Source of the DNA: Gammaproteobacteria bacterium
GTDB taxonomy: Bacteria > Pseudomonadota > Gammaproteobacteria > Burkholderiales > Rhodocyclaceae
Direction of reading: 5' to 3'
Assembly (NCBI GenBank): GCA_018828385.1
Contig: JAHJVE010000023.1
Location: 496,001 to 560,000, forward strand
DNA length: 64,000 nt
Of the stretch, positions 8,067-16,200 are shown in pieces (position 1 is the first letter of the stretch; the number at the start of each line of letters is the position of its first letter). The position numbers and the translations under genes are program-made. The notes under the pieces were generated by a model. It ran no database searches and had not been told where the DNA came from. It saw only the letters and a list, made by a program, of their open reading frames with translations.

Positions 8067-9106
8067 ACCTGAAACTGACGCTTGCCCCGCTACTGCTCGC
8101 CGCCCTGACCACGCTGACCCAAGCCGCGCCGGATTCGGCAGGCAGTCCCCCGACCTTCGCCGACGACCCGGCGGTCATCGCCTTCGCCCGCGATATCGAA
8201 GCCCGCCACGGTTTCAAAGCCGACGAACTGATCGGCCTGTTCGCCCAGAGCAGCCCGAACGCCACGGTCATCAAGCTCATTCAGCCAGCCACCTCGCCGC
8301 TGCAGCGCTCATGGGAACGCTACCGGTCGCGCTTTCTGAACGAGCGGCGCATCGATGGCGGCGTCGCTTTCTGGCAGGAAAATGCCGGGCATCTGGCCAA
8401 GGCTTCGGTGCTCTACGGCGTGCCCGAGGAAATCATCGTCGCCATCATCGGGGTCGAAACGGAATACGGCCGCAACACGGGCGGCTTCCGCGTTTTTGAA
8501 GCGCTGTCTACCCTGGCTTTCAACTACCCGCGCCGGGCCGAGTTTTTCCGCACCGAACTCGAACAGTTCCTGCTGCTGACTCGCGAAAACAACCTCGATC
8601 CGATGGCCGTCAAAGGCTCGTTCGCCGGCGCCATCGGCATTCCGCAATTCATGCCGGGCAGCCAGCGTCGCTATGCCGTCGATTTCGACGGCGACCAGCG
8701 TGTCGATCTCGGCAACAGCGTCGATGACGCCATCGGCAGCGTCGCCCGCTTCCTCGAACAGCACGGCTGGCAAGCCGGGCAAGCCATCGCAGCCCGCGCG
8801 ACGACGGAGGGGACCCCCGATGCCGAGCTGATTCAGGCCGGCATCCGCCCCAGCCTCAAGGTTGCCGACCTGGCCGGCAAGGGAGTGACTGCGGCGGCCG
8901 ATCCACAGGCCAGCGTCGCGCTGATCGACCTTGTTTCACCGGAGTACGAAACCGAATACTGGCTGGGATTCGAGAATTTCTACGTGATCACCCGCTACAA
9001 CCGGTCAAGCTTCTACGCCATGTCGGTTTTCCAGTTGGCCGAGGAAATCCGCAGCCGGATGTGCGCCGCTACAGCAGAGAATCGCGCGAGATATTGCCGC
9101 GCTTGA
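8063..9106 (+). CDS. mltB: Lytic murein transglycosylase B
   Basis: A 347-residue periplasmic enzyme that cleaves the MurNAc-GlcNAc bond of peptidoglycan and forms 1,6-anhydro ends. A cleavable signal peptide covers about residues 1-20 (LLLAALTTLTQA). There is no lipobox cysteine, so unlike classical MltB it should be soluble rather than a lipoprotein. The catalytic Glu lies in GVETEYGRNTG. Other family blocks are ALSTLAFNYPRRAEFFR, GSFAGAIGIPQFMPGS and the EF-hand-like DFDGDQRVDL. The ATG overlaps the transglutaminase stop. The 3' end overlaps the convergent rpoS gene by 38 bases, so both share coding DNA there. Confidence 0.95.
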   Translation: MNLKLTLAPLLLAALTTLTQAAPDSAGSPPTFADDPAVIAFARDIEARHGFKADELIGLFAQSSPNATVIKLIQPATSPLQRSWERYRSRFLNERRIDGGVAFWQENAGHLAKASVLYGVPEEIIVAIIGVETEYGRNTGGFRVFEALSTLAFNYPRRAEFFRTELEQFLLLTRENNLDPMAVKGSFAGAIGIPQFMPGSQRRYAVDFDGDQRVDLGNSVDDAIGSVARFLEQHGWQAGQAIAARATTEGTPDAELIQAGIRPSLKVADLAGKGVTAAADPQASVALIDLVSPEYETEYWLGFENFYVITRYNRSSFYAMSVFQLAEEIRSRMCAATAENRARYCRA

Positions 9107-9998
9107 CGATCTTGCGCAGGCGATCCAGACCTTCCATCTGAATCTGCCGCACCCGTTCGCGGGTCAGCCCGAGATCGTGGGCAATGACATCGAGCGTCGC
9201 CAGATCGGCGCCGTTCAGGCCGTAACGGCGCTCGATGACCGAACGCTGGCGCTCGCTCAGCTGATCGAGCCAGTCGCCAACCAGCGAACCGACTTCACTC
9301 GACTGGAGCAATGACTCGGGATCGCCGGCACCATCGTCGGCGATGACTTCGGCGATGGTGTGGCTGGGATCGATGTCGAGCGGCGCATCGAGCGAGGCGA
9401 TATGTTCGTTGAGCGACAGCGTGCGCCGGACATCATCGACCGACCAGTCGATCAGCGCAGCGATGCGCTCCACCGTCGAATCGCGCCGGTCGGCCGATTC
9501 GAGATGGCGCATGGCGCGCAGGACAACGTTGATTTCCTTGACGATATGCACCGGCAAGCGAATGGTGCGCGACTGGTTCATGATGCCGCGCTCGATGTTC
9601 TGGCGTATCCACCAGGTGGCGTAGGTTGAAAAGCGGAAACCGCGCTCCGGATCGAATTTTTCCAGCGCGTGGATCAGGCCGAGATTGCCCTCCTCGATCA
9701 GATCGAGCAACGGAATGCCCCGGTTGAGGTAATGCTTGGCGATATTCACGACGAGCCGCAGGTTGTGCTCGATCATGCGCTGGCGGGCGGCGAAATCGCC
9801 GGTCCGAACAAGCCGCGTCGTAGCCAGCTCCTCTTCCGGGGTGAGTAGCGGCTTGGCGCCGATCTCGCTCAGATAAAGCTGGGTAACATCCTCGAGCAGC
9901 TCGATTTCCGGGATGACAAGCTCAGGCTCGGGCGGCAGGACCGATTCATCGGGCTGCCCCTCGAACTCATCTTCCACGCCCTCGCCGAGATCGCTCAT
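9069..9998 (-). CDS. rpoS: RNA polymerase sigma factor RpoS
   Basis: A 309-residue sigma-70 family stationary-phase/general stress sigma factor. Region 1.2 is seen in DVTQLYLSEIG. Region 2 is in MIEHNLRLVVNIAKHYLNRG through RFSTYATWWIRQNIERG (-10 recognition). Region 3 follows, and region 4 with the -35-binding helix-turn-helix is in LTRERVRQIQMEGLDRLR. The short acidic N-terminus lacks the region 1.1 of RpoD, and NlpD lies directly upstream, which together settle RpoS rather than RpoD/RpoH. Its start overlaps the nlpD stop by ATGA. A promoter inside nlpD, as in gammaproteobacteria, is possible but I could not see one clearly. The 3' end overlaps mltB. Confidence 0.96.
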   Translation of the reverse strand: MSDLGEGVEDEFEGQPDESVLPPEPELVIPEIELLEDVTQLYLSEIGAKPLLTPEEELATTRLVRTGDFAARQRMIEHNLRLVVNIAKHYLNRGIPLLDLIEEGNLGLIHALEKFDPERGFRFSTYATWWIRQNIERGIMNQSRTIRLPVHIVKEINVVLRAMRHLESADRRDSTVERIAALIDWSVDDVRRTLSLNEHIASLDAPLDIDPSHTIAEVIADDGAGDPESLLQSSEVGSLVGDWLDQLSERQRSVIERRYGLNGADLATLDVIAHDLGLTRERVRQIQMEGLDRLRKIVKRGNISRDSLL

Positions 9999-10906
9999 CT
10001 TTTCGGCAGATACAGCGCCGGATCAACCGGCTTGCCCTGTTTGCGGATTTCGAAGTGCAGCTTGACCGCGTCCGCATCGGTATTTCCCATCTCGGCAATC
10101 TTCTGGCCGCGGCTCACTTGCTGACCTTCCTTGACGAGAATCTTGCGGTTGTGGGCGTACGCCGACAAGTAGGTCGCGTTGTGCTTGATGATGACCAGTT
10201 CGCCGAAGCCACGCAGGCCGCTGCCGGCATAGACCACCTTACCATTGCTGGCCGCCAGAATCGGATCGCCGGCCTTGCCGGCAAAATCCAGCCCCTTGTT
10301 GCCACCGTCGCTGTATGGCGCCGACAGCTTGACCGATGTCGGCCACATCCACGCCACGTCGTCCGGACCGGCAGGAGCAGCGGGTGCCGCCTCGGCCTTC
10401 ACTTCCGCCTGGACCGCGGCCGGCTTGACGGTTTCACCGCCGACCTTGTTCAGGCGGGCATACGCCTCGTCCGAATACGGCTCCTTGCCAACCCGCGGTT
10501 CGCGCTTCAAAGCACCGCTCGGCGCGGCGACATCGGGGCTGCTGGAAGCTTGATCGAGGGCGCGTGACTCGACACCGGCGCCCAACTCGATCGGCTTGGC
10601 AACCGCACCATCGGTGCCAGTCTCGGCCGCCGCCACCGGCGGCGCGATGCGGAGCACTTGCCCTTCCTTGATGGCCGCCGAGTTGGTGATGTTGTTCCAC
10701 ATCGCCACATCGCGATGATCCTGACCGTGCTCGAGCGCGATCCGGTACAGAGTGTCACCGCGCTTGACGATGTAATAGCCCGGACCGACAGGCTGGTTGA
10801 CACTTCGTCCCGCGGTACTCGAACGATCTACTGCAGGCGCCGGCAACTGGGACATGCAGCCGGCCAGAAATAACAGGGGAAAAACGGTAGTGACGATACG
10901 AATCAT
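9995..10906 (-). CDS. nlpD: Murein hydrolase activator NlpD
   Basis: A 303-residue outer-membrane lipoprotein. The lipobox LAGC is at about residues 14-17. A LysM peptidoglycan-binding domain (YIVKRGDTLYRIALEHG, about 45-90) and a Pro/Ala-rich linker follow. The C-terminus is an M23/LytM domain from about 190. That LytM domain lacks the full zinc ligand set (GLDFAGKAGD replaces the His-x-Gly-x-Asp loop). This fits the family role of activating the amidase AmiC during cell separation rather than cutting peptidoglycan. It lies between pcm and rpoS with four-base overlaps on both sides, the classical order. Confidence 0.94.
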   Translation of the reverse strand: MIRIVTTVFPLLFLAGCMSQLPAPAVDRSSTAGRSVNQPVGPGYYIVKRGDTLYRIALEHGQDHRDVAMWNNITNSAAIKEGQVLRIAPPVAAAETGTDGAVAKPIELGAGVESRALDQASSSPDVAAPSGALKREPRVGKEPYSDEAYARLNKVGGETVKPAAVQAEVKAEAAPAAPAGPDDVAWMWPTSVKLSAPYSDGGNKGLDFAGKAGDPILAASNGKVVYAGSGLRGFGELVIIKHNATYLSAYAHNRKILVKEGQQVSRGQKIAEMGNTDADAVKLHFEIRKQGKPVDPALYLPKR

Positions 10907-11574
10907 TGCGTTCCTGAAAGTAACGGGACGAAGCGTACTGCATCGAGCCTGGTTTCGACGTACCCCTGAGGGGTGTGCTCAATGAAGCTAAGATACTGCT
11001 CCGCGGCCCCCACTGGCAAGACCAGCCGACCGTCCGGAGCGAGCTGCCGAAGCAGGGCCGGCGGCACACTGACCCCGGCGGCGGCGACGATGATGCTGTC
11101 AAATGGCCCGGCTTCGGGCAAGCCGAACTGGCCATCGGCGTGTTTCAGTCGGACATTGAACTGCTGCAGGGTGCGCATGTTGGCCTTGGCTTTTTCGAGC
11201 AAGGGCGCCAGCCGCTCGACGGCATAGACCTCGTCGGTCAGCTGGGCCAGCACGGCGGCCTGGTAACCGCAGCCGGCACCGATCTCGAGCGTTTTGCCGA
11301 GTGTCTTGCGCCCGTTGAGCAACAACTCGATCATGCGCGCCACGACATAGGGCTGCGAAATGGTCTGCCCCATGCCAAGCGGCAGGGCGGTGTCCTCGTA
11401 GGCCCGCGAGGCCAGAGCCTCCTCGACAAAGACGTGGCGAGGCACCGCGGCCATCGCCTTGAGCACCGTCTCGTTACGGATACCCTTTTCACGCAGGCGC
11501 TCGATCATGCGCGCCCGCGTCCGTTGTGAAGTCATGCCGATACCGTTCAACACACTGTCACTCAGCTCATCCAC
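10903..11574 (-). CDS. pcm: Protein-L-isoaspartate O-methyltransferase
   Basis: A 223-residue SAM-dependent enzyme that methylates isoaspartyl residues to repair aged proteins in the cytoplasm. SAM motif I is [14 protein letters not shown] (about 96-109). The family block [15 protein letters not shown] precedes it, and [15 protein letters not shown] follows. The annotated start overlaps the surE stop by 13 bases. An internal ATG ([10 protein letters not shown], residue 14) is a reasonable alternative and matches the family N-terminus better. It is part of the surE-pcm-nlpD-rpoS unit, linking protein repair to the stationary-phase sigma factor. Confidence 0.95.
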   Translation of the reverse strand: MDELSDSVLNGIGMTSQRTRARMIERLREKGIRNETVLKAMAAVPRHVFVEEALASRAYEDTALPLGMGQTISQPYVVARMIELLLNGRKTLGKTLEIGAGCGYQAAVLAQLTDEVYAVERLAPLLEKAKANMRTLQQFNVRLKHADGQFGLPEAGPFDSIIVAAAGVSVPPALLRQLAPDGRLVLPVGAAEQYLSFIEHTPQGYVETRLDAVRFVPLLSGTQ

Positions 11575-12302
11575 TGACGAATCGAAGGCAATTGGGCTGA
11601 ATGCGTCAGGTCAATCTGCAAGGGCGTGATCGACACACGGCCATGCTGGATCGCATTGAAATCGGTGCCCGGTCCGGCGTCGGCCGCCGCCCCTGCCGCG
11701 CCGACCCAATAAACGGTTTCATTGCGCGGTGAAATCATTTTCACCACCGGCTCGGCTTTATGCCGACGGCCAAGACGGGTGACTTCCATACCATTTAATT
11801 CAGCGTAAGGAATATCCGGGACATTGACATTCAACAGCACCGGCTGCCTGATCGGGTCGCGGATAAAACGCTCGACCAATTCGCGGGCAACGCGGCCGGC
11901 CGTCGCATAATGATTTCCTTCGAATGCCGTCAGGGAAATGGCAATGGAGGGAATACCGAGTAAAAACCCTTCGGTTGCCGCAGCAACCGTGCCGGAATAA
12001 ATTGTATCGTCGCCCATATTGGCGCCGTTATTAATTCCGGAAACAATAATATCCGGCAAATCATCGAGCATGCCGGTGACAGCCAAATGAACGCAATCGG
12101 TTGGCGTTCCATTTACAAAATGAAAGCCATTGGCCGCCTTTTTCAAAAACAACGGCCGATCCAGCGTCAGTGAATTACTGGCGCCGCTACGATTCTGCTC
12201 GGGCGCCACGACGACGACCTCGCCCAAACCCAGCAGCGCCTCGGCCAGGGCGGCAAGCCCCGGCGCGAAATAGCCGTCGTCGTTACTCAGCAAAATGCGC
12301 AT
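11562..12302 (-). CDS. surE: 5'/3'-nucleotidase SurE
   Basis: A 246-residue metal-dependent phosphatase of nucleoside monophosphates. The N-terminus [15 protein letters not shown] carries the metal-binding Asp pair. [16 protein letters not shown] is the second active-site block, and [23 protein letters not shown] the third. Start and length are as usual for the family (about 250). Its ATG lies two bases after the stop of the H-NS-like gene. The local base composition around 11760-12150 is noticeably more AT-rich than its neighbours (many TAA/AAT-type codons and third positions). This is odd for a core gene but the frame is intact. Confidence 0.95.
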   Translation of the reverse strand: MRILLSNDDGYFAPGLAALAEALLGLGEVVVVAPEQNRSGASNSLTLDRPLFLKKAANGFHFVNGTPTDCVHLAVTGMLDDLPDIIVSGINNGANMGDDTIYSGTVAAATEGFLLGIPSIAISLTAFEGNHYATAGRVARELVERFIRDPIRQPVLLNVNVPDIPYAELNGMEVTRLGRRHKAEPVVKMISPRNETVYWVGAAGAAADAGPGTDFNAIQHGRVSITPLQIDLTHSAQLPSIRQWMS

Positions 12303-12304
12303 GA

Positions 12305-12622
12305 TCAGACCAGCAGATTATCCAGCGAGCCGCCATTGGCCACCCAGGCTTCGACCCATTTCGGCTTGCGGCCGCGGCCGGTCCATTCGAGTTCGACATT
12401 TTGCGGATGACGGTATTTGACCTTGACCTTATTGCCGGAAGACGCCTTTACCTTGACTTCCTTGCCCAGCAGATCCTCGATGGCATAACCACGGGTTTTG
12501 GCAATGGCACGCAATTCATTCAGGACAGTTACCTTTTCCTGGGCTTCGCGACGTTTGATTTCGGCCGGGATCTGCTGTTGCAGATCGCGCAATTGAGCAA
12601 CGGAAAGCGTGGAAATATCCAT
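12305..12622 (-). CDS. H-NS-family nucleoid-associated protein
   Basis: A 105-residue DNA-binding protein of the H-NS histone family found in beta- and gammaproteobacteria. The N-terminal half (about 1-45) is a coiled-coil-prone oligomerisation segment ([20 protein letters not shown]). The C-terminal domain contains the core [11 protein letters not shown], the AT-hook-like loop (GRGRKP) that binds the minor groove of AT-rich DNA, then [12 protein letters not shown] near-perfect ribosome binding site (AAGGAG) precedes the ATG. The upstream 190 bases are AT-rich, a plausible self-binding region. It is the first gene of a run into surE-pcm-nlpD-rpoS with a two-base gap, so it may be cotranscribed with the rpoS cluster. 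Confidence 0.9.
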   Translation of the reverse strand: MDISTLSVAQLRDLQQQIPAEIKRREAQEKVTVLNELRAIAKTRGYAIEDLLGKEVKVKASSGNKVKVKYRHPQNVELEWTGRGRKPKWVEAWVANGGSLDNLLV

Positions 12623-12814
12623 GGTGATCTCCTTATATAAATGAGTGGCGACAATTTAATTTATTTGAAATCAATTATCAACACCGCCCCATAATAAAAC
12701 CAACAATAAACTGCTTTTAACCGACTTCTCAAAAACCCGGCCATGCGATGCCAAAGAGATAATGGCGTCATTTTCACGCAGCGAATAAAGACAACGGAAA
12801 CGATGGGGGACACC

Positions 12815-12855
12815 GATTGCTACGGTCAACCGGGAAAATTGGCCAAAATTGAAAT
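12815..12855 (-). repeat. Interspersed repeat copy 3 (intergenic, strong)
   Basis: Lies three bases beyond the stop codon of the minus-strand ABC ATPase gene. In that gene's direction it reads CAATTTTGG, CCAATTTT, then CCCGGTTGACCGTAGCAA. A GCCGGC dyad overlaps the end of the gene just before it. Confidence 0.88.
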
Positions 12856-12858
12856 GTT

Positions 12859-13531
<673 letters not shown>

Positions 13532-13533
<2 letters not shown>

Positions 13534-14134
13534 GCGCTTTGCTCTCTTCCTGTTCGCCCTGCTCTTCACCGCCACGCCCGCCCTGGCCGCCAAAACCATC
13601 CTGGTCATGGGCGACTCGCTATCGGCCGGCTATGGCATCCGGCCCGATCAAGCCTGGCCGTCGCTGCTCGGCAAACGTCTGGCCGAAAAGCATCTGGATT
13701 ATAGCGTCGCCAACCTGTCGATCTCCGGCGAAACCACGGCCGGCGGACGCTCGCGCCTGGCGCAGGCGCTGATTACCCACAAGCCGACCATCGTCTTCAT
13801 CGCGCTCGGCGCCAACGACGGCCTGCGCGGCCTGCCGCTCGGCCAGATGCGCGACAACCTCAAGACCATGATCGACGCCTCGCGAACAGCCGGAGCCAGA
13901 GTGGTCCTCGCCGGCATGCGCCTGCCACCCAATTACGGCCCCTACGCGAGTGATTTTTTCGCCAGTTTCAAAAGCATCGCCCAGACCAAGAAAACGCCGC
14001 TGGTTGATTTCCTGCTCGAGCCGGTTGCCAGCCAGCCACAGCTGTTCCAGCCCGACAACCTGCATCCGTTGGCCGCCGCCCAGCCGCTGATCCTCGACCA
14101 CGTCTGGCCGACGCTGGCGCCGCTGTTAAAATAG
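13532..14134 (+). CDS. tesA: Arylesterase / acyl-CoA thioesterase I, GDSL family
   Basis: A 200-residue periplasmic SGNH hydrolase (thioesterase I / protease I / lysophospholipase L1). The signal peptide is residues 1-18 (RFALFLFALLFTATPALA). The nucleophile Ser is in GDSLSAGYG (block I), Gly in SISGETTAGG (block II), Asn in ALGANDGLRG (block III) and the Asp-His pair in DNLHP (block V). It is divergent from the ABC ATPase, and the two ATG codons overlap in CATG. The next gene selU starts five bases after its stop, so the two are probably cotranscribed. Confidence 0.93.
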
Positions 14135-14138
14135 CTTG

Positions 14139-15200
14139 ATGAAGCCTGCCCGCCCTACCGTAGCCGACCTTGCGGCCTACGACGAAATCATCGACGTCCG
14201 CACTCCCGCCGAATTTGCCGAAGACCATATCCCCGGCGCCATCAATTGCCCGGTGCTCGACAACGAGCAGCGCATCCAGGTCGGCACGATCTACAAGCAG
14301 GTGTCGCCTTTCGAGGCGAAGAAAATCGGAGCCGCGCTGGTTTCGGAAAACATCGCCAAACATTTGAAAGAACGTTTCCTTGACCGCCCGAAAACCTGGA
14401 AGCCGCTGATCTACTGCTGGCGTGGCGGCGACCGCAGCGGTTCGATGACGACCATTTTCAAGGCCATTGGCTGGCGGGCCGGGCAACTCGATGGCGGCTA
14501 CAAGGCCTGGCGCAGCCATGTCATCGCGACGCTTGAAGCCTTGCCGCAGCAATTCCGGTTTACTGTCGTCTGCGGCGCTACGGGCAATGCCAAGACGCGC
14601 ATCCTGCAAGCGATTGGCGAGCTCGGCGAACAGATTCTCGATCTCGAAAACCTGGCCAATCACAAGGGCTCGGTGCTCGGCGTCCTGCCCGACTCGCCGC
14701 AGCCCTCGCAAAAAGGCTTTGAAACGGCCCTGATGCTGGCCATGGCCGCGCTCGATCCGGCCCGCCCGGTCTATGTCGAGGCGGAAAGCCGCAAGATCGG
14801 CAACCTGCACGTGCCGGAAGCGATGATCGCCCGCATCCGCAGCGGCGAATGCGTCGCCGTCGAAGCCACGCTCGACGCCCGCGTCGCCTTCCTGCTCAAG
14901 GACTACGACTACTTTCTGACGCGCCCCGAGTTTCTCGGCGAACGCCTCGATGTTCTGCGCTCACTGCAAAGCCGCGAAACGATGGCACGCTGGCAGGAAT
15001 TCATCGCTGATGCTGACTGGCCGACGCTGGTCCGCGAACTGCTCGAGCTACATTACGACCCGCTCTACCGGCGCTCGCAGGATCATAATTTTGCTGGCAT
15101 GCCGGATTCCGGCAAGTTCTCGACCGACGATTTGTCGGAAGACGGCATCAAACTGCTGGCAGCCACCATCGTTCACTCACGGACAGCGCAGATCGCCTGA
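14139..15200 (+). CDS. selU: tRNA 2-selenouridine synthase
   Basis: About 353 residues. It converts 2-thiouridine at the wobble position of tRNA Lys/Glu/Gln to 2-selenouridine via geranylated intermediates, using selenophosphate. The N-terminal rhodanese domain carries the catalytic Cys in YCWRGGDRSGSM (about residue 95). A P-loop-type motif GATGNAKTR (about 145) starts the C-terminal nucleotide-binding domain. The start is ATG 14139; TTG at 14136 is possible. It implies that the organism makes selenophosphate, although selD is not in the window. It is convergent with the next gene and overlaps it by 28 bases. Confidence 0.95.
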   Translation: MKPARPTVADLAAYDEIIDVRTPAEFAEDHIPGAINCPVLDNEQRIQVGTIYKQVSPFEAKKIGAALVSENIAKHLKERFLDRPKTWKPLIYCWRGGDRSGSMTTIFKAIGWRAGQLDGGYKAWRSHVIATLEALPQQFRFTVVCGATGNAKTRILQAIGELGEQILDLENLANHKGSVLGVLPDSPQPSQKGFETALMLAMAALDPARPVYVEAESRKIGNLHVPEAMIARIRSGECVAVEATLDARVAFLLKDYDYFLTRPEFLGERLDVLRSLQSRETMARWQEFIADADWPTLVRELLELHYDPLYRRSQDHNFAGMPDSGKFSTDDLSEDGIKLLAATIVHSRTAQIA

Positions 15201-15712
15201 CGCATGGCCGGCTTCGGGCTGGACGTGTAGCCTTCCTCGAAGGCGATTTCACGCAGCCCGGCCGCCTGCGCCACCTCGCGCAATTCCCCCGGCCGGAGCA
15301 GAAAATCCGGGCTCGACGGCTTGCCGTAAGCCTCGTTGCCGAGCATGAAGGTTTCGTAAATCAGCACGCCGCCAGGCGCCAGCATGGCCAACACATCGCG
15401 CAGCCGGGCTCGCCACAGGTAGTTGGTAACGACGATGCCGTCGAACGTCCGGCCGGCCAGCAGCCACTCGTCGCCCTCCAGATCGAGCTGGGTGGCGGTA
15501 ATTCCCTGGACATTCTGCAATTTCAAAATTGCCTCAAAATCCCGGTCGACCGCAGCAACCTCGAAGCCCAGCCCGGCCAGCAGTCGAGCGTGGCGCCCGC
15601 CGCCGCAAGCCAGATCAAGCACCCGCCCGCCCTTTGCTATCAGCCCGCTACGCGCGGCCACCCAGGGCGATGGCGGTATGATTTGCGGCGATTCATTCAC
15701 GGAGGATGTCAT
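15173..15712 (-). CDS. Class I SAM-dependent methyltransferase (TehB-like)
   Basis: A 179-residue methyltransferase. SAM motif I is VLDLACGGGRHARLLAGLG and the post-I acidic motif is VAAVDRDFEAI. Motif IV is GIVVTNYLWR, with GGVLIYETFM after it. It resembles small tellurite-resistance or metabolite methyltransferases, but the substrate is not deducible. The annotated ATG interlocks with the OsmC start in CATG. A GTG five codons in (VNESPQ) is an alternative, and neither has a good ribosome binding site. A degenerate repeat-like sequence covers the post-I motif region. The 3' end overlaps selU by 28 bases. Confidence 0.8.
   Translation of the reverse strand: MTSSVNESPQIIPPSPWVAARSGLIAKGGRVLDLACGGGRHARLLAGLGFEVAAVDRDFEAILKLQNVQGITATQLDLEGDEWLLAGRTFDGIVVTNYLWRARLRDVLAMLAPGGVLIYETFMLGNEAYGKPSSPDFLLRPGELREVAQAAGLREIAFEEGYTSSPKPAMRQAICAVRE
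15518..15558 (+). repeat. Degenerate repeat copy 5 (inside methyltransferase gene)
   Basis: Reads CAATTTCAAAATT, GCCTCAAAAT, CCCGGTCGACCGCAGCAA. The 3' core is close to the repeat and the 5' part is diverged. It encodes AAVDRDFEAILKLQ on the minus strand, consistent with the native SAM-binding loop. Confidence 0.45.
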
Positions 15713-16112
15713 GTCGGTTGTCGTTACAGAAAATGGTCAAGGAAGATACCAGCAGGCAGTCACCGTCGGCCAGCATCAATTGATCGCCGACGAACCAGTC
15801 AGCGTCGGCGGGACCGATGCCGGCCCGGCCCCGTTCGATTGGGTGATGGCCGGACTCGGCGCCTGTACCTCGATGACACTGCGCATGTACGCCGAACGCA
15901 AGGGCCTCGCGCTGACCCACATCAGCGTCGCCCTGAGCCATCAAAAAATAGAGGTCGACGGCGTTTCCCGCGACCACATCGAACGCACCATCAGCCTCGC
16001 CGGCGAACTCACCGCCGAGCAGCGCCAGCGCCTCCTCGAGATCGCCAACAAATGCCCGGTACACCGCGCCCTGTCGCATTCGCTGATTATCGAAAGCGCC
16101 CTTGCCACATAG
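15711..16112 (+). CDS. OsmC/Ohr-family peroxiredoxin-like protein
   Basis: A 133-residue OsmC family protein. These reduce organic hydroperoxides using two Cys. Both are present: GLGACTSMTLRMYAERKG (N-terminal Cys) and IANKCPVHRAL (C-terminal Cys). Start 15711 is supported by GGAGG at 15701-15705. The upstream divergent methyltransferase begins one base away. Length is as usual (about 135-140). It is likely a cytoplasmic detoxification protein. The exact subgroup (OsmC vs Ohr vs YhfA-like) is not resolved, but the GTDAGPAPFDW block fits the YhfA-like group. Confidence 0.9.
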   Translation: MSVVVTENGQGRYQQAVTVGQHQLIADEPVSVGGTDAGPAPFDWVMAGLGACTSMTLRMYAERKGLALTHISVALSHQKIEVDGVSRDHIERTISLAGELTAEQRQRLLEIANKCPVHRALSHSLIIESALAT

Positions 16113-16200
16113 GGAATAACCCTACAACCCCAATGACAATGCATGGGCGTTGTGCCAGAATTCCGCATTGCACAAAAAACAAACTGCCTAGGGGTTCACC

